From positions 1 to 64,000 of the forward strand of contig NZ_BILY01000012.1 of assembly GCF_004000805.1 (NCBI RefSeq): a stretch of DNA of 64,000 bases. Reading direction: 5' to 3'. The stretch is from Paenibacillus glycanilyticus NBRC 16618 (GTDB lineage: Bacteria; Bacillota; Bacilli; Paenibacillales; Paenibacillaceae). Shown here one piece after another: positions 1-9,216 of this stretch. Made by a program: the position numbers and the translations under genes. Every line of letters starts with the position of its first letter. The first letter of the stretch is position 1. The notes under the pieces were generated by a model. The model was not told where the DNA came from and made no database searches. It was given only the letters and a program-made list of their open reading frames with translations.

Positions 1-363
1 GCAGCTGCAACAGCGATTGCGGCTCCGGCAGCGGCTTCGCAAGCCGTTCAGCATGCTGAGGCAGCAAGCGAAACGGTCAAAGCGAAAGAGGACGTTCATA
101 AAATCGTCTTCTCCTGCGACGCCGGCATGGGCTCCAGCGCAATGGGCGCATCGATTCTTCGCAAGAAGATGAAAGCCGCAGGCTCGGACGTGACCGTCAT
201 TAATACGGCAATCAGCGATATTCCCGGCGACGCCGACATCGTCATTACGCACAAAACGCTGACGGACCGCGCTAAAATTCAGGCGCCGAAAGCCGAGCAT
301 ATTTCAATCGATAATTTCTTGAAAAGTCCGGAGTATGACAAACTCGTAGACCGGCTTTCGTAA
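1..363 (+). CDS. mtlA: PTS mannitol transporter EIICB, C-terminal end (partial)
   Basis: The reading frame is open from base 1 to the TAA at 361-363, so this is the 3' end of a longer gene. It shows an Ala/Gln-rich linker followed by a PTS EIIB domain with the phosphocysteine loop CDAGMGSS (about residues 39-46 of the visible part). In the mannitol PTS this Cys takes phosphate from EIIA (MtlF, encoded downstream) and passes it to mannitol during uptake by the membrane EIIC domain, which is missing here. The following mtlR, mtlF and mtlD genes identify the sugar. Confidence 0.93.
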   Translation, partial: AAATAIAAPAAASQAVQHAEAASETVKAKEDVHKIVFSCDAGMGSSAMGASILRKKMKAAGSDVTVINTAISDIPGDADIVITHKTLTDRAKIQAPKAEHISIDNFLKSPEYDKLVDRLS

Positions 364-385
364 GAATCCTTTCTCATCAAGGCTG

Positions 386-415
386 CCAGCGCTGGAGATT
401 ATTTTCCGGCGCTGG
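386..415 (+). other. Intercistronic hairpin between mtlA and mtlR
   Basis: CCAGCGC (386-392) pairs with GCGCTGG (409-415), with GGA/TCC extending the stem inside. No T-run follows, so it is more likely an mRNA-processing or stability element than a full terminator. It could set a lower level of the regulator relative to the transporter. Confidence 0.5.
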
Positions 416-448
416 GGCCATTCTATCGTTATAGGAAGGGTTGTGTGA

Positions 449-2512
449 ATGCGTATATCCAGCCGGTCCCGCCGAATTCTAGAGCTGCTGCTGCGGAATG
501 ATCACGATCTGACGGCGGCGCAAATCGCGGAAGAAATTCAGGTGAGTTCCAGAACCGTACACCGGGAATTGGCAGCGGTGGAGGAGATCCTGCGTGCCGA
601 AGGTGCAAGGCTGCTTAAAAAATCAGGCTCCGGCATAAGGCTTCAAGGCAATCAAGCGGCGCTTGACCGATTAGCCCAGCTCGTTAGCGTATCGGAAGAG
701 ATTGAATACTCGCCGGAGGAGAGACAGATCTATTTGCTTTGCCTCCTTCTCGAGAGCGAGGAGCCAGTTAAGCTGTTCGCTCTGGCGCATGAGTTCAAGG
801 TGACGATTCCTACCGTAGCCAATGATCTGGACGATCTTGACCAATGGGTGCAGAGGTTCGAGGCAACCTTGACCCGAAGAAGGGGCTACGGGATTGAGCT
901 TACCGGCCAGGAAGAGCATATGCGCGAGATGATTCGCCAGATCATAAGGGACCGGTTCGAAGATACGGAGCTGATCTCCAGCCGCAACGAGCTCCCGGCA
1001 CATCCCCTTGACCGGCGGCTGCTTGCGATTGTTGGTCAATCGGAGATGGAAGCCGTCGAGAAAATCTTATGGAGCTGGGAAGAATACGGAGGCAGCCGGT
1101 TAAGCGAGGGCGCTTATACCGATCTGTTGATCAGGCTGTCCATTGCGCTGAGGCGAATCAAAGCGGGCAAGACGGTTGAGGCTTCTTCCGTTGCGGCGTT
1201 ACGTCAGGAATCCGATGCGGTATATCTGACGGAAAGGTTAGCCGCGCTGACGGAACGAGCATTTCCGCCAGCAGAGACGGCTTATATCGGCAGGCTTCTG
1301 CGTTCCGTCCAGAGCGACGATCTATCCGTGCTGCCTGCGGATGATTTGATTTTAACCGATACGGTTCGTTCCCTGATCGAGCATGTGCAGCAGGCCATGA
1401 ATGCCGAATACAACAAAGACCGCTCTCTGCGCGACGGGCTATTCCTCCACTTGAAGGACGCCTTGCAGAGGCTGCACGAAGGCACGAATATCCGTAATCC
1501 GCTTCTCGATCAGATCAAGAAGGATTATTCGTCTTTATTTCATATCGTTCGCAAAGCGGCAAACCGCGTCTTTACCGATGTGGCTGTGCCGGATGAGGAA
1601 ATCGGATTCCTCGTCATGCATTTCGGAGCATCGCTCGAGCGGCTGAAGCAGCTGCGGCAAAATGTCCGGGCTATCCTGGTCTGCTCAAGCGGAATCGGCT
1701 CCTCCAAGCTGCTGCAGATCAGGCTCCAGAAGGAACTGCCGGAAATTCATATCGTTGACCGGGTATCGTGGTACGAAGCCTCGAGGACGGAGAAGGACAA
1801 ATACGATCTGATCATATCCACGGTAGATCTGCCTCTTAACGGCGAGCAATATATTAAGGTTAGTCCTCTCTTAACGCAAGCAGAGACGGACCGATTGAGG
1901 GTTTTCGTCCAGACGGGCTTAATCCAGAAACGGGACGGCACTTTGACCAAGGAAGAGAAGACGGGAAGCGAAGCCTCTACCTTCGAGCAGCTGGTAAGCC
2001 TTAAGACGACGCTCGACGAGATGGTGAGCCTGATCCGGCGCTTTGAGGTTGTGTTGATCAAGGAAGAGAGCCGAGACTTGCCGGTTATTCTGGAAGAAGC
2101 CTGCGCGCGGGAAGCAGCCAAAGGCGTGCTGACGGATGCCGGTCTTGCAGCGCAGCGGCTGCTGCAGCGTGAACAAAGCGGCAGTCAGATGATACCGGGC
2201 ACCGCGGTAGCTTTATTTCATACCCGCGGCGAAGAAATAACGAGGCCGTCGCTATCGTTATACCGGTTGGAAGCTCCCATTACTTTGGAGACGGCATCGC
2301 CGTCCCGTTTAAGCCACTTTTTATTAATGCTGGCGCCTCGGATCTTAACGAAGGAAGCGCTCGAGGTATTAAGCGAAATAAGCGCCATGCTGCTCGATAC
2401 GGTCATGATTGATCTGCTCGAGGCTGGCGATGAAGAGGCAATTCGAGATTACTTAACCATACATCTTAGAATGTTTTTCAATATAAAAGCGGAAGCGAGT
2501 GACGTACAGTGA
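449..2512 (+). CDS. mtlR: MtlR, PRD-containing transcriptional activator of mannitol genes
   Basis: 687 aa, the usual MtlR length. An N-terminal helix-turn-helix (about 5-65) is followed by two PTS regulation domains (about 190-400, with His334 and His391 visible), an EIIB-like domain with Cys412 in VCSSGIGSSK, and a C-terminal EIIA-like domain with His591. In this family HPr phosphorylates the PRDs and EIIA/EIIB contacts tune activity, so the protein activates the operon when mannitol is being taken up. The ATG at 449 has GGAAGGG eight bases upstream. Its stop overlaps the mtlF start by 4 bp (GTGA), showing translational coupling. Confidence 0.95.
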   Translation: MRISSRSRRILELLLRNDHDLTAAQIAEEIQVSSRTVHRELAAVEEILRAEGARLLKKSGSGIRLQGNQAALDRLAQLVSVSEEIEYSPEERQIYLLCLLLESEEPVKLFALAHEFKVTIPTVANDLDDLDQWVQRFEATLTRRRGYGIELTGQEEHMREMIRQIIRDRFEDTELISSRNELPAHPLDRRLLAIVGQSEMEAVEKILWSWEEYGGSRLSEGAYTDLLIRLSIALRRIKAGKTVEASSVAALRQESDAVYLTERLAALTERAFPPAETAYIGRLLRSVQSDDLSVLPADDLILTDTVRSLIEHVQQAMNAEYNKDRSLRDGLFLHLKDALQRLHEGTNIRNPLLDQIKKDYSSLFHIVRKAANRVFTDVAVPDEEIGFLVMHFGASLERLKQLRQNVRAILVCSSGIGSSKLLQIRLQKELPEIHIVDRVSWYEASRTEKDKYDLIISTVDLPLNGEQYIKVSPLLTQAETDRLRVFVQTGLIQKRDGTLTKEEKTGSEASTFEQLVSLKTTLDEMVSLIRRFEVVLIKEESRDLPVILEEACAREAAKGVLTDAGLAAQRLLQREQSGSQMIPGTAVALFHTRGEEITRPSLSLYRLEAPITLETASPSRLSHFLLMLAPRILTKEALEVLSEISAMLLDTVMIDLLEAGDEEAIRDYLTIHLRMFFNIKAEASDVQ

Positions 2513-2943
2513 GTATTTTGTCTACGGATAAAGTGAAATTGAATGCAGCGGTAAAGGATAAATTCGAAGCGGTTCGCATGGCGGGCCAATTGCTGGTTAA
2601 CGCAGGTCACGCTGATCCCAGCTATGTGGAAAGCATGGTTGAACGCGAGCAGTCCCTATCCACCTACATGGGCGGCGGCCTTGCTATCCCTCACGGAACA
2701 AACGAATCGAAAGGCTCCATCAAGTCGACGGGCCTGTCCATCGTTCAAATTCCGGCTGGCGTGGATTTCGGCGAAGGAAATATCGCGCATCTGGTTATCG
2801 GCATTGCGGCGGTTGGCGACGATCATCTGGACATTCTGACGAATGTAGCGATGGTTTGCTCCGATGACGACAATCTGGAACGGATCTTGAAGGCCTCCAC
2901 GGCCGAAGAGATGATCGAGATCTTCGAAAGCGGGATGGAATAA
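2509..2943 (+). CDS. mtlF: PTS mannitol EIIA component
   Basis: 144 aa cytoplasmic phosphocarrier with a GTG start overlapping the mtlR stop. The active site is seen as GGGLAIPHGT with His62, matching the phospho-His of EIIA-Mtl. It receives phosphate from HPr and passes it to the EIIB Cys of MtlA. Its stop overlaps the mtlD start (TAATG), so the genes are tightly coupled. Confidence 0.95.
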   Translation: MSILSTDKVKLNAAVKDKFEAVRMAGQLLVNAGHADPSYVESMVEREQSLSTYMGGGLAIPHGTNESKGSIKSTGLSIVQIPAGVDFGEGNIAHLVIGIAAVGDDHLDILTNVAMVCSDDDNLERILKASTAEEMIEIFESGME

Positions 2944-4094
2944 TGAAGGCTTTGCATTTTGGAGCAGGCAACATCGGACGAGGATTTATCGGACTCCTAC
3001 TTTCGCAATCGGGTTATGAAGTTATTTTTTCCGACGTCAACCAGGCGCTTGTTACGGAGCTTCAGAAGCGCCGTGCCTACACGGTAACGCTGGCGAACGA
3101 AGCCAAGGACCAGCTGCAGGTAACAGGCGTGACCGCCATTGACGGAACAAAAATAGACGATGTTGCGGCGGCAGTAGCGGAAGCCGACCTGGTGACCACA
3201 GCCGTAGGCGTCAACATCTTGAAGCATATTGCGGCGGGTATCGCCCGCGGTATCGAGAAGCGGATCGAATCCGGAGGGGGGCCGCTGCATATCATCGCCT
3301 GCGAGAACGCTATCGGCGGCAGCACCCAGCTGAAAGAGCATGTATTCGGGCATCTCGATGAAGAGACAAAGACGAAGGCAACCAAGCTGGTTGCATTTCC
3401 GGATGCGGCCGTTGACCGGATTGTTCCGATTCAGCACAATGAGGATCCTCTAGAGGTGACGGTTGAGCCATTCTATGAGTGGGTCGTGGACGAATCCGCG
3501 ATGCTCGAAGGGTACAAACCGGTTGCCGGCGTCCATTACGTAAGCAATCTGATGCCTTATATCGAGCGTAAATTGTTCACGGTTAACACCGGACATTGCG
3601 CCGCCGCCTACCTGGGAAGCCTTCGCGGTTACGAGACGATCCAGCAGGCGATGGCCGACGAGACCATCGTTGGCGAAGTGAAGGCGACCTTGAAGGAGAC
3701 GGGGGCCGTACTTGTTGCGCAATATGGCTTTGACCAAGATGCACATGATCAATATATCGAGAAGATTATCGGACGGTTCCGCAACGACCAGCTGACCGAT
3801 GAGGTTACCCGCGTTGGACGGTCGCCGATCCGCAAGCTGTCGCCCAATGACCGTCTCGTGAAGCCGGCTTTGCAAGCCCATGAGCAAGGGATGAGGCCCG
3901 TTCAGCTGGCAAAAGTAATGGCGGCGGCGCTTCACTTCGTTAACGCCGATGATCCGGAAGCCGCTGAGCTGCAGCAATCGATTAAAGACAAGGGTATCGG
4001 ACAGACCGTGTCGCATTATACTTCGATTCCGGAAGGACATCCGGTATACGGGCTGATCCTTGAAAGCTACGAAGCTGTCGCAAATCAGCGTTAA
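2943..4094 (+). CDS. mtlD: Mannitol-1-phosphate 5-dehydrogenase
   Basis: 383 aa, normal MtlD length. It oxidises the mannitol-1-phosphate delivered by the PTS to fructose-6-phosphate with NAD+. The N-terminus carries the Rossmann loop HFGAGNIGRGF (about residues 5-15). Family-typical blocks CENAIGG and NTGHCAAAYLG are visible in the middle. It starts one base inside the mtlF stop codon. Confidence 0.96.
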   Translation: MKALHFGAGNIGRGFIGLLLSQSGYEVIFSDVNQALVTELQKRRAYTVTLANEAKDQLQVTGVTAIDGTKIDDVAAAVAEADLVTTAVGVNILKHIAAGIARGIEKRIESGGGPLHIIACENAIGGSTQLKEHVFGHLDEETKTKATKLVAFPDAAVDRIVPIQHNEDPLEVTVEPFYEWVVDESAMLEGYKPVAGVHYVSNLMPYIERKLFTVNTGHCAAAYLGSLRGYETIQQAMADETIVGEVKATLKETGAVLVAQYGFDQDAHDQYIEKIIGRFRNDQLTDEVTRVGRSPIRKLSPNDRLVKPALQAHEQGMRPVQLAKVMAAALHFVNADDPEAAELQQSIKDKGIGQTVSHYTSIPEGHPVYGLILESYEAVANQR

Positions 4095-4136
4095 GAACCA
4101 GGCTTGAGAAAAACAAACATTAGTGAGGTACGCAGT

Positions 4137-5855
4137 ATGGCTAATATAATTACCGGTGTTGCCGCATCTCCCGGAGTTGCTATCGCAAAGGTTTTTCGGT
4201 TTAACCATTCATCCTATATCCCGCAGCAGGAGACGATTACGGATGCTGAGGCGGAAGCCGGCCGTTTCCGGCAGGCCATCGAGAAATCCAAAGGCGAGAT
4301 CGAAGAGATCCGCGTAAAAACCGAGGAAAGACTAGGCGCGCAAAAAGCAGAAATTTTCGAAGCGCATCTTTTTTTGCTGGAGGATCCGGACCTAGTGGAT
4401 TCGGTGCTCGACAAAATCGCAGACGAGAAGCTTAATGCGGAATACGCTTTGCACGAAGTAACGACAGCCGTTGTCGGAATGCTGCTGGAGCTGGACAATG
4501 AGATGGTCCGCGAGCGCGCAGCCGATGTCAAAGACGTCTCCGGTCGGGTGATGAGCCACCTGATCGGCAAGCCGTATGCTTCGCTCTCCGGCATTTCCGA
4601 GGAGACCATCATCCTGGCAGAGGATCTGACGCCGTCGGATACCGCGCAGCTGGACCTGAATTATATCCGCGGCTTTGTAACGGAGATCGGAAGCCGTACT
4701 TCGCATTCCGCTATTATGGCGCGTTCGCTTGAGATTCCTGCGATAGTAGGCGCGGGCCCTTCGGCAGCAGCCGTTGCGGACGGCGCACTGGTCATTATGG
4801 ATGCGACGGAGGGCAAAGTGATTGTGGATCCTTCGGAAGAAGTGCTGGCCGAGTATCAGGCGAAAAAGAAGCAATACGATGAACGCAGAGTACAGCTGAA
4901 GCGTCTGGCCGAGCAGCCGTCGGTAACGGCCGATGGCCAGCATCTCGAGCTTGCGGCCAACATTGGCAGCATCGAAGACCTGGACAAAGTGCTGGAGAAC
5001 GGCGCCGACGGCGTTGGGCTGTTCCGCACGGAGTTTCTCTATATGGGACGCAATTCATTCCCGACGGAAGAAGAGCAGTTCCAAATTTACAAGCATGTGC
5101 TTGAGAAATTAGACGGCAAACGCGTCGTTATTCGCACGCTGGATATCGGCGGGGATAAGGAGCTCCCTTATCTGGAACTGCCGAAGGAAAGCAACCCGTT
5201 CCTGGGATTACGCGCGCTTCGGTTATGCCTCAAACGGGAGGACTTGTTCCGTACCCAGCTCCGGGCCTTGCTACGGGCAAGCGTGCATGGCAAGCTGAAC
5301 ATCATGTTTCCAATGATTGCGGTGCTGAGCGAGCTTCGCGAAGCGAAGCGTATTCTCGAGGAAGAACGAGCGAAGCTGGAGCAGGAAGGGGTTCAGGTGT
5401 CGGGCTCGATTGAAGTGGGCATGATGATCGAAATTCCGGCTGCCGCGATTGGGGCCGATATTTTCGCAAAGGAAGTCGATTTCTTCAGTATCGGTACAAA
5501 CGATCTGATTCAATATACAATGGCAGCCGACCGGATGAACGAATCGGTGGCTTATCTGTATCAGCCGTATCATCCTTCGATCCTGAGACTCGTGAACATG
5601 GTCATTAAGGCGGCTGAACGGGCTGGCATTTGGGCCGGCATGTGCGGCGAAATGGCGGGCGACCAGACGGCTATTCCTCTCCTTCTCGGAATGGGGTTAG
5701 ACGAGTTCAGCATGAGCGCGGGTTCCATATTGCCCGCCCGCGAGCTGGTGGGGCAGTTGTCCAAGCCGGAATGGGCGGCTCTGGCGGAAGAAGCCCTTGC
5801 CATGAGCACGCAGGAAGAAGTCCAACAATTCGTTAAGCAAAGGAGACCACAATAA
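4137..5855 (+). CDS. ptsI: PTS enzyme I (phosphoenolpyruvate-protein phosphotransferase)
   Basis: 572 aa from the ATG at 4137, which has GTGAGG about eight bases upstream and gives the typical EI start [16 protein letters not shown] at 4104 in the same frame lacks a comparable site. EI takes phosphate from PEP onto a His, seen here as His190 in [12 protein letters not shown], and hands it to HPr. The C-terminal PEP-binding TIM-barrel (about 255-545) is complete, with [12 protein letters not shown] and GMCGEMAGD. It lies 42 bp after mtlD and overlaps ptsH by one base, so a full phosphorelay is encoded within the mannitol operon. Confidence 0.95.
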   Translation: MANIITGVAASPGVAIAKVFRFNHSSYIPQQETITDAEAEAGRFRQAIEKSKGEIEEIRVKTEERLGAQKAEIFEAHLFLLEDPDLVDSVLDKIADEKLNAEYALHEVTTAVVGMLLELDNEMVRERAADVKDVSGRVMSHLIGKPYASLSGISEETIILAEDLTPSDTAQLDLNYIRGFVTEIGSRTSHSAIMARSLEIPAIVGAGPSAAAVADGALVIMDATEGKVIVDPSEEVLAEYQAKKKQYDERRVQLKRLAEQPSVTADGQHLELAANIGSIEDLDKVLENGADGVGLFRTEFLYMGRNSFPTEEEQFQIYKHVLEKLDGKRVVIRTLDIGGDKELPYLELPKESNPFLGLRALRLCLKREDLFRTQLRALLRASVHGKLNIMFPMIAVLSELREAKRILEEERAKLEQEGVQVSGSIEVGMMIEIPAAAIGADIFAKEVDFFSIGTNDLIQYTMAADRMNESVAYLYQPYHPSILRLVNMVIKAAERAGIWAGMCGEMAGDQTAIPLLLGMGLDEFSMSAGSILPARELVGQLSKPEWAALAEEALAMSTQEEVQQFVKQRRPQ

Positions 5856-6118
5856 TGCTATCGCAAACCTATACCGTTATCCATCCATCCGGGTTCCATG
5901 CCCGTCCATCTAAGCTTTTTGTTCAAGCGGCATCGGAGTTCCCTTGCAGTGTGAAGCTGATCAAAGGAACAAAAAAAGTAAACGGCAAAAGCTCGCTTGG
6001 CCTGTTAACCCTTGGTCTGGCAAAAGGCGACGAAGTAACGCTGGAAGTGGACGGCGAGCGCGAGGAAGAGGCGCTTAACGCTCTTGGCGCTATGTTGACT
6101 AAGATCTACGAAGAATAG
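5855..6118 (+). CDS. ptsH: Phosphocarrier protein HPr
   Basis: 87 aa, normal HPr length. His15 sits in GFHARPS, the site phosphorylated by EI. Ser46 in NGKSSLG is the site used by HPr kinase in Bacillota, so this HPr could serve in CcpA signalling as well as transport. It is the last gene of the mannitol cluster and is followed directly by a terminator. Confidence 0.95.
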   Translation: MLSQTYTVIHPSGFHARPSKLFVQAASEFPCSVKLIKGTKKVNGKSSLGLLTLGLAKGDEVTLEVDGEREEEALNALGAMLTKIYEE

Positions 6119-6134
6119 AGAAAATGCTATGAAG

Positions 6135-6169
6135 GTCCGCTGCAATTACTGTAGCGGGCTTTGTCTTTT
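6135..6169 (+). terminator. Rho-independent terminator of the mannitol operon
   Basis: A 10-bp stem with G-T wobbles, 6135-6144 with 6150-6159, loop ATTAC, then TTTGTCTTTT. It sits 16 bases after the ptsH stop. Confidence 0.85.
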
Positions 6170-6172
6170 AAT

Positions 6173-7927
6173 TCAAAAACCCTTACTTGTTTCAGGAAAC
6201 GGCGTTTCGGAACATGGTGAAGCGTCCGACAGCTTCTTGCATTCACGGAATGCGAAATGTTTACAGCCTATGCACTTATTGTGATCCAGGTGGATTAAAG
6301 CATAATCAATCGCTTCGCCTGTATGGTTAAAAAAACAGTTCTCTCCTACGAGCATATACAATCCTGTTTTCTCGAATACTTCCATTGATTGTGGTTGAAT
6401 GCCCGAAATAAGGACGGTCCCGCCTGATTTCTTGAAGTCTTTCACCAATCGGGCAAGCCTGAACTCACCTGTCGTATCCACATAGGGTACTTTTGACATG
6501 CGAAGCAGCAAAATTTTTGGTTTTAAATGAGTAGAGTCCATGATGCTTTTTTCCAGAATATTGGCGGTACCGAAGAATAGCGGACCATCGAGGGTATAAA
6601 TATTGATTTGAGGACAATCATGGCCTTCGCTAACCATGTACGCTTTAACTTTATTGTTTTTGACGGATGAATCGGGCAGAACTTTGGTCACCTTCAACAA
6701 TCCACTCATTCGTTTTACAAACAAAATAACGGAAATGATTAACCCTGCTTCGACAGCCGTCGTTAAATTTGTGAATACGGTTAGTAAAAAGGTAATCAGC
6801 AAAATAAAAGAATCGCTTGTTTTCGTTTTTAGGACAGATGCAAATTCTTTTCGCTCACTCATATTCCACGCAACGAGCATCAGAATGGGAGCCATGCTTG
6901 CAAGAGGGATATTAGAAGCGTAAGGAGCAAACAAAATGAGTATAAGAAAAACAACAATTCCATGTATGATACCGGAAATCGGAGATACAGCCCCATTTTT
7001 AATGTTGGCTGCTGTCCGCGCAATGGCTCCGGTCGCCGGGATTCCTCCAAAAAGCGGAGTTACCATATTCGCGATGCCCTGTCCAATTAACTCACGATTG
7101 CTGTTATGACGAGTGCCGGTCATTCCATCAGCTACAACAGCCGATAATAAGGACTCTATACCGCCCAGCATAGCAATAGTAAGCGCGGGATAAATCATCG
7201 TATTTATTCGATCCCATGTTATATGCGGGAAATGGAAATGAGGCAGTGTGCTCGGAATTGCTCCGAATGAAGATCCAATGGTTGCTAAATGGCCATTAAA
7301 GAACAAGGAAGCCACAACGCTTGATAAGACAAGCCCTACTAATGAACCGGGAATCTTGGGCAAGTATTTCGTCGACAGCAGGATAGCCATCAAACAAATG
7401 GCTGCGGTAGTGACACTATAGAGATTAATGGTTGTCAGGTGCAGCACAATTTCTTTCATGTTTGGAAGGAAATTTTCATGTTTTTCGAGGCTGGTAAGAC
7501 CCAATAAATTCCCGATTTGACCACTGAAGATAATTACGGCGATCCCTGCAGTGAATCCGATGGTAACAGGACGAGGGATAAATTTAATCAATGCGCCAAG
7601 CCTGAATAAACCCATGCAAACAAGAATAATTCCAGCCAGAAAACCGGCAATCAATAAATTCTCGTACCCGTATTGCAAGACAATCGCGAAAAGAACGGGG
7701 ATAAAAGCGCCGGTCGGACCTCCAATTTGATATTTGGAGCCTCCGAATAAAGCGATGAGAATTCCGGCGAAGATGGTTGTATAAATTCCGTACTCCGGTT
7801 TTGTCCCGGAGGCTATGGCAAACGCCATCCCTAACGGAATGGCAATAATCCCAACAATCAAACCTGAAATGAGATCTTTGCGAAAATCAGGTAGATGATA
7901 TCCTTTATATCTCCCCGTCCATTTCAT
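6173..7927 (-). CDS. SulP family anion transporter with STAS domain
   Basis: 584 aa integral membrane protein. It has about 10-12 hydrophobic segments in the first 400 residues, the SulP-type stretches GLIVGIIAIPLGMAFAIASG and QIGGPTGAF, and a cytoplasmic STAS domain (about 430-545). SulP proteins carry sulfate, bicarbonate or other anions; the substrate here cannot be read. The tail after STAS is unusual, with four Cys spaced C-x2-C-x7-C-x8-C, suggesting a metal or Fe-S site. ATG 7927 has AGAGG at good spacing; a GTG at 7933 is an alternative. A 12-bp-arm dyad lies just upstream and an ArsR gene follows in the same orientation. Confidence 0.9.
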   Translation of the reverse strand: MKWTGRYKGYHLPDFRKDLISGLIVGIIAIPLGMAFAIASGTKPEYGIYTTIFAGILIALFGGSKYQIGGPTGAFIPVLFAIVLQYGYENLLIAGFLAGIILVCMGLFRLGALIKFIPRPVTIGFTAGIAVIIFSGQIGNLLGLTSLEKHENFLPNMKEIVLHLTTINLYSVTTAAICLMAILLSTKYLPKIPGSLVGLVLSSVVASLFFNGHLATIGSSFGAIPSTLPHFHFPHITWDRINTMIYPALTIAMLGGIESLLSAVVADGMTGTRHNSNRELIGQGIANMVTPLFGGIPATGAIARTAANIKNGAVSPISGIIHGIVVFLILILFAPYASNIPLASMAPILMLVAWNMSERKEFASVLKTKTSDSFILLITFLLTVFTNLTTAVEAGLIISVILFVKRMSGLLKVTKVLPDSSVKNNKVKAYMVSEGHDCPQINIYTLDGPLFFGTANILEKSIMDSTHLKPKILLLRMSKVPYVDTTGEFRLARLVKDFKKSGGTVLISGIQPQSMEVFEKTGLYMLVGENCFFNHTGEAIDYALIHLDHNKCIGCKHFAFRECKKLSDASPCSETPFPETSKGF

Positions 7928-7940
7928 TTCCACGCCTCTA

Positions 7941-7974
7941 TTCCTATATATTTGATTATTTGAATATATAGGAA
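7941..7974. promoter_or_regulatory. Inverted repeat upstream of sulP, probable ArsR operator
   Basis: Perfect 12-bp arms: TTCCTATATATT (7941-7952) and AATATATAGGAA (7963-7974), 10-bp spacer. It contains the TTGAATATAT-type half-site also found before arsR (8464) and the Cys-rich gene (8564). The neighbouring ArsR protein is the natural candidate binder; this is inference. Confidence 0.7.
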
Positions 7975-8049
7975 TATTACTCTTGCGGAATGCCTTATGT
8001 CAAACTGTAAAATCGGCGCTAATTCTTCGAATAGGCACTTGAAAAAAGG

Positions 8050-8098
8050 AAAAAACAAGGTGCTTCTTGATGTTTCTCATGAAAGCCCTTGTTTTTTT
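8050..8098 (-). terminator. Terminator after arsR, possibly bidirectional
   Basis: AAAACAAGG (about 8052-8060) pairs with CCTTGTTTT (about 8087-8095) around an imperfect inner stem. T-runs are present on both strands. It lies just past the arsR stop and separates it from sulP. Confidence 0.65.
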
Positions 8099-8100
8099 GA

Positions 8101-8436
8101 TTATTGTTCATTTCGAATGACCTCAAGCAATGAAATGGCATCTACAAGATGATTATCAAATATGCGCTTTGCGACAACCAGTAATTCTTTAATCAGCGGG
8201 TCTCTTAACGAATAGATCACCGATGTCCCATCCTTTATGCCACTAACCACATTTTTATTTCGCAAAACGGACAATTGCTGAGAAACGGCAGAACCTTCCG
8301 AACCTAAGATGCTCTGCAATTCGTTAACGTTCCGATCGCCTTCGCTAAGAACCTCGAGTATTCGAATTCTCATGGGATGGGCTAACGCTTTAAAAAAATC
8401 AGCTTTAAATTGTTGAATATTCTGATTCTGGTTCAT
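8101..8436 (-). CDS. ArsR family transcriptional regulator
   Basis: 111 aa winged-helix repressor. The family stretch FFKALAHPMRIRILEVLSEG (about 14-33) and the recognition helix SAVSQQLSVLR are clear. It has no cysteine at all, so the CxC metal or arsenite sensing of classical ArsR/SmtB proteins is ruled out and the signal is unknown. It sits between sulP and the divergent Cys-rich gene, and AT-rich dyads mark all three promoters, so it likely controls itself and both neighbours. Confidence 0.9.
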   Translation of the reverse strand: MNQNQNIQQFKADFFKALAHPMRIRILEVLSEGDRNVNELQSILGSEGSAVSQQLSVLRNKNVVSGIKDGTSVIYSLRDPLIKELLVVAKRIFDNHLVDAISLLEVIRNEQ

Positions 8437-8460
8437 GGAATTTACTCCTTAATAGCTTAC

Positions 8461-8484
8461 TTTTGAATATATGAATATAATATC
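8461..8484. promoter_or_regulatory. AT-rich repeat upstream of arsR, probable autoregulatory operator
   Basis: TTGAATATATGAATATAA holds two GAATATA copies in tandem and resembles the dyads before sulP and before the Cys-rich gene. It lies 25-48 bases upstream of the arsR start, where a promoter is expected. Confidence 0.6.
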
Positions 8485-8563
8485 ACATTTCAAATCATGC
8501 TTAATGGAGAAAGGTACAAGGGAGCATCAATTGTTATTTGGACCTAACTGCATTATAATTACT

Positions 8564-8583
8564 ATATTCAAATTTTTGAATAT
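8564..8583. promoter_or_regulatory. Perfect inverted repeat before the Cys-rich gene, probable ArsR operator
   Basis: ATATTCAAA (8564-8572) and TTTGAATAT (8575-8583), 2-bp spacer, starting 47 bases upstream of the ATG at 8611. The arm and spacer layout is typical of ArsR-type operators and the half-site matches the other two dyads nearby. Confidence 0.7.
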
Positions 8584-8610
8584 TTGATTTTAATAAAGGG
8601 AGAAGGGCGA

Positions 8611-9216
8611 ATGCCAAGCTTTAATGCTAATGAAAAGAAAATGAGTAGACAGACAGTCATCAAGATTGGCGTTAATGCTTTGTATGAAACCGGCTCCGAT
8701 TTGATTTGCAAGGTCTGTATAACAAATGGGGGCTCCTGCTGTAATGGCTGTCGGCACCTTGCAAATGGAATTGGATGTACACAGCGTAATACAAGTTGTA
8801 CGGCATGGTTATGCGGGTTTTTAAAATACCTGTTGTACGCAACAGGGCTTTTAAGGGAATGGAATGATTTTTGGAGACAAGTACCCGGGCAAGACTTTCG
8901 CGAGGATTTTACTCCAGAAGTTTTTTTCGTGAAAAAGTCGTTACACATCGAGGGTATTCGGAATCTAGGACAAGCTTTGGCAATCGATCTGGAGGAGCTG
9001 GCAGCAGCACATATTGCAATTGGATTCATTATAACGCTCAGGGAGAAAATAGATAAGAACATTGACCGATTGAATCAATGCAAGAATGATCCCAAAAAGC
9101 AAATCAAAATTGAAAGAAATATTAAAGTTTTATCAAGTCACTTTCATCGTTTCCAAAAGGAACTGCGTGATTATTATCTCAATAACCCAAGCATCGAAAA
9201 AGGAGAGAGTAAATGA
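8611..9216 (+). CDS. Cysteine-rich protein of unrecognised family
   Basis: 201 aa from the ATG at 8611, which has GGGAGAAGGG just upstream; an in-frame TTG at 8584 lies inside the operator dyad and is unlikely. Residues about 30-75 hold eight Cys ([20 protein letters not shown]), a pattern suggesting a zinc or Fe-S site. The rest is helical with a Lys-rich C-terminal region and no signal peptide. I do not recognise the family; it is only loosely reminiscent of YkgJ-type Cys-cluster proteins. It overlaps the next gene by 4 bp (ATGA) and shares the ArsR-type operator. Confidence 0.8.
   Translation: MPSFNANEKKMSRQTVIKIGVNALYETGSDLICKVCITNGGSCCNGCRHLANGIGCTQRNTSCTAWLCGFLKYLLYATGLLREWNDFWRQVPGQDFREDFTPEVFFVKKSLHIEGIRNLGQALAIDLEELAAAHIAIGFIITLREKIDKNIDRLNQCKNDPKKQIKIERNIKVLSSHFHRFQKELRDYYLNNPSIEKGESK

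Noticed and set aside
671..1039. Minus-strand open frame of 122 codons inside mtlR
   Set aside because: It lies entirely within a clear gene, has no RBS and no recognisable protein features. Many similar shadows elsewhere were left out for the same reason.
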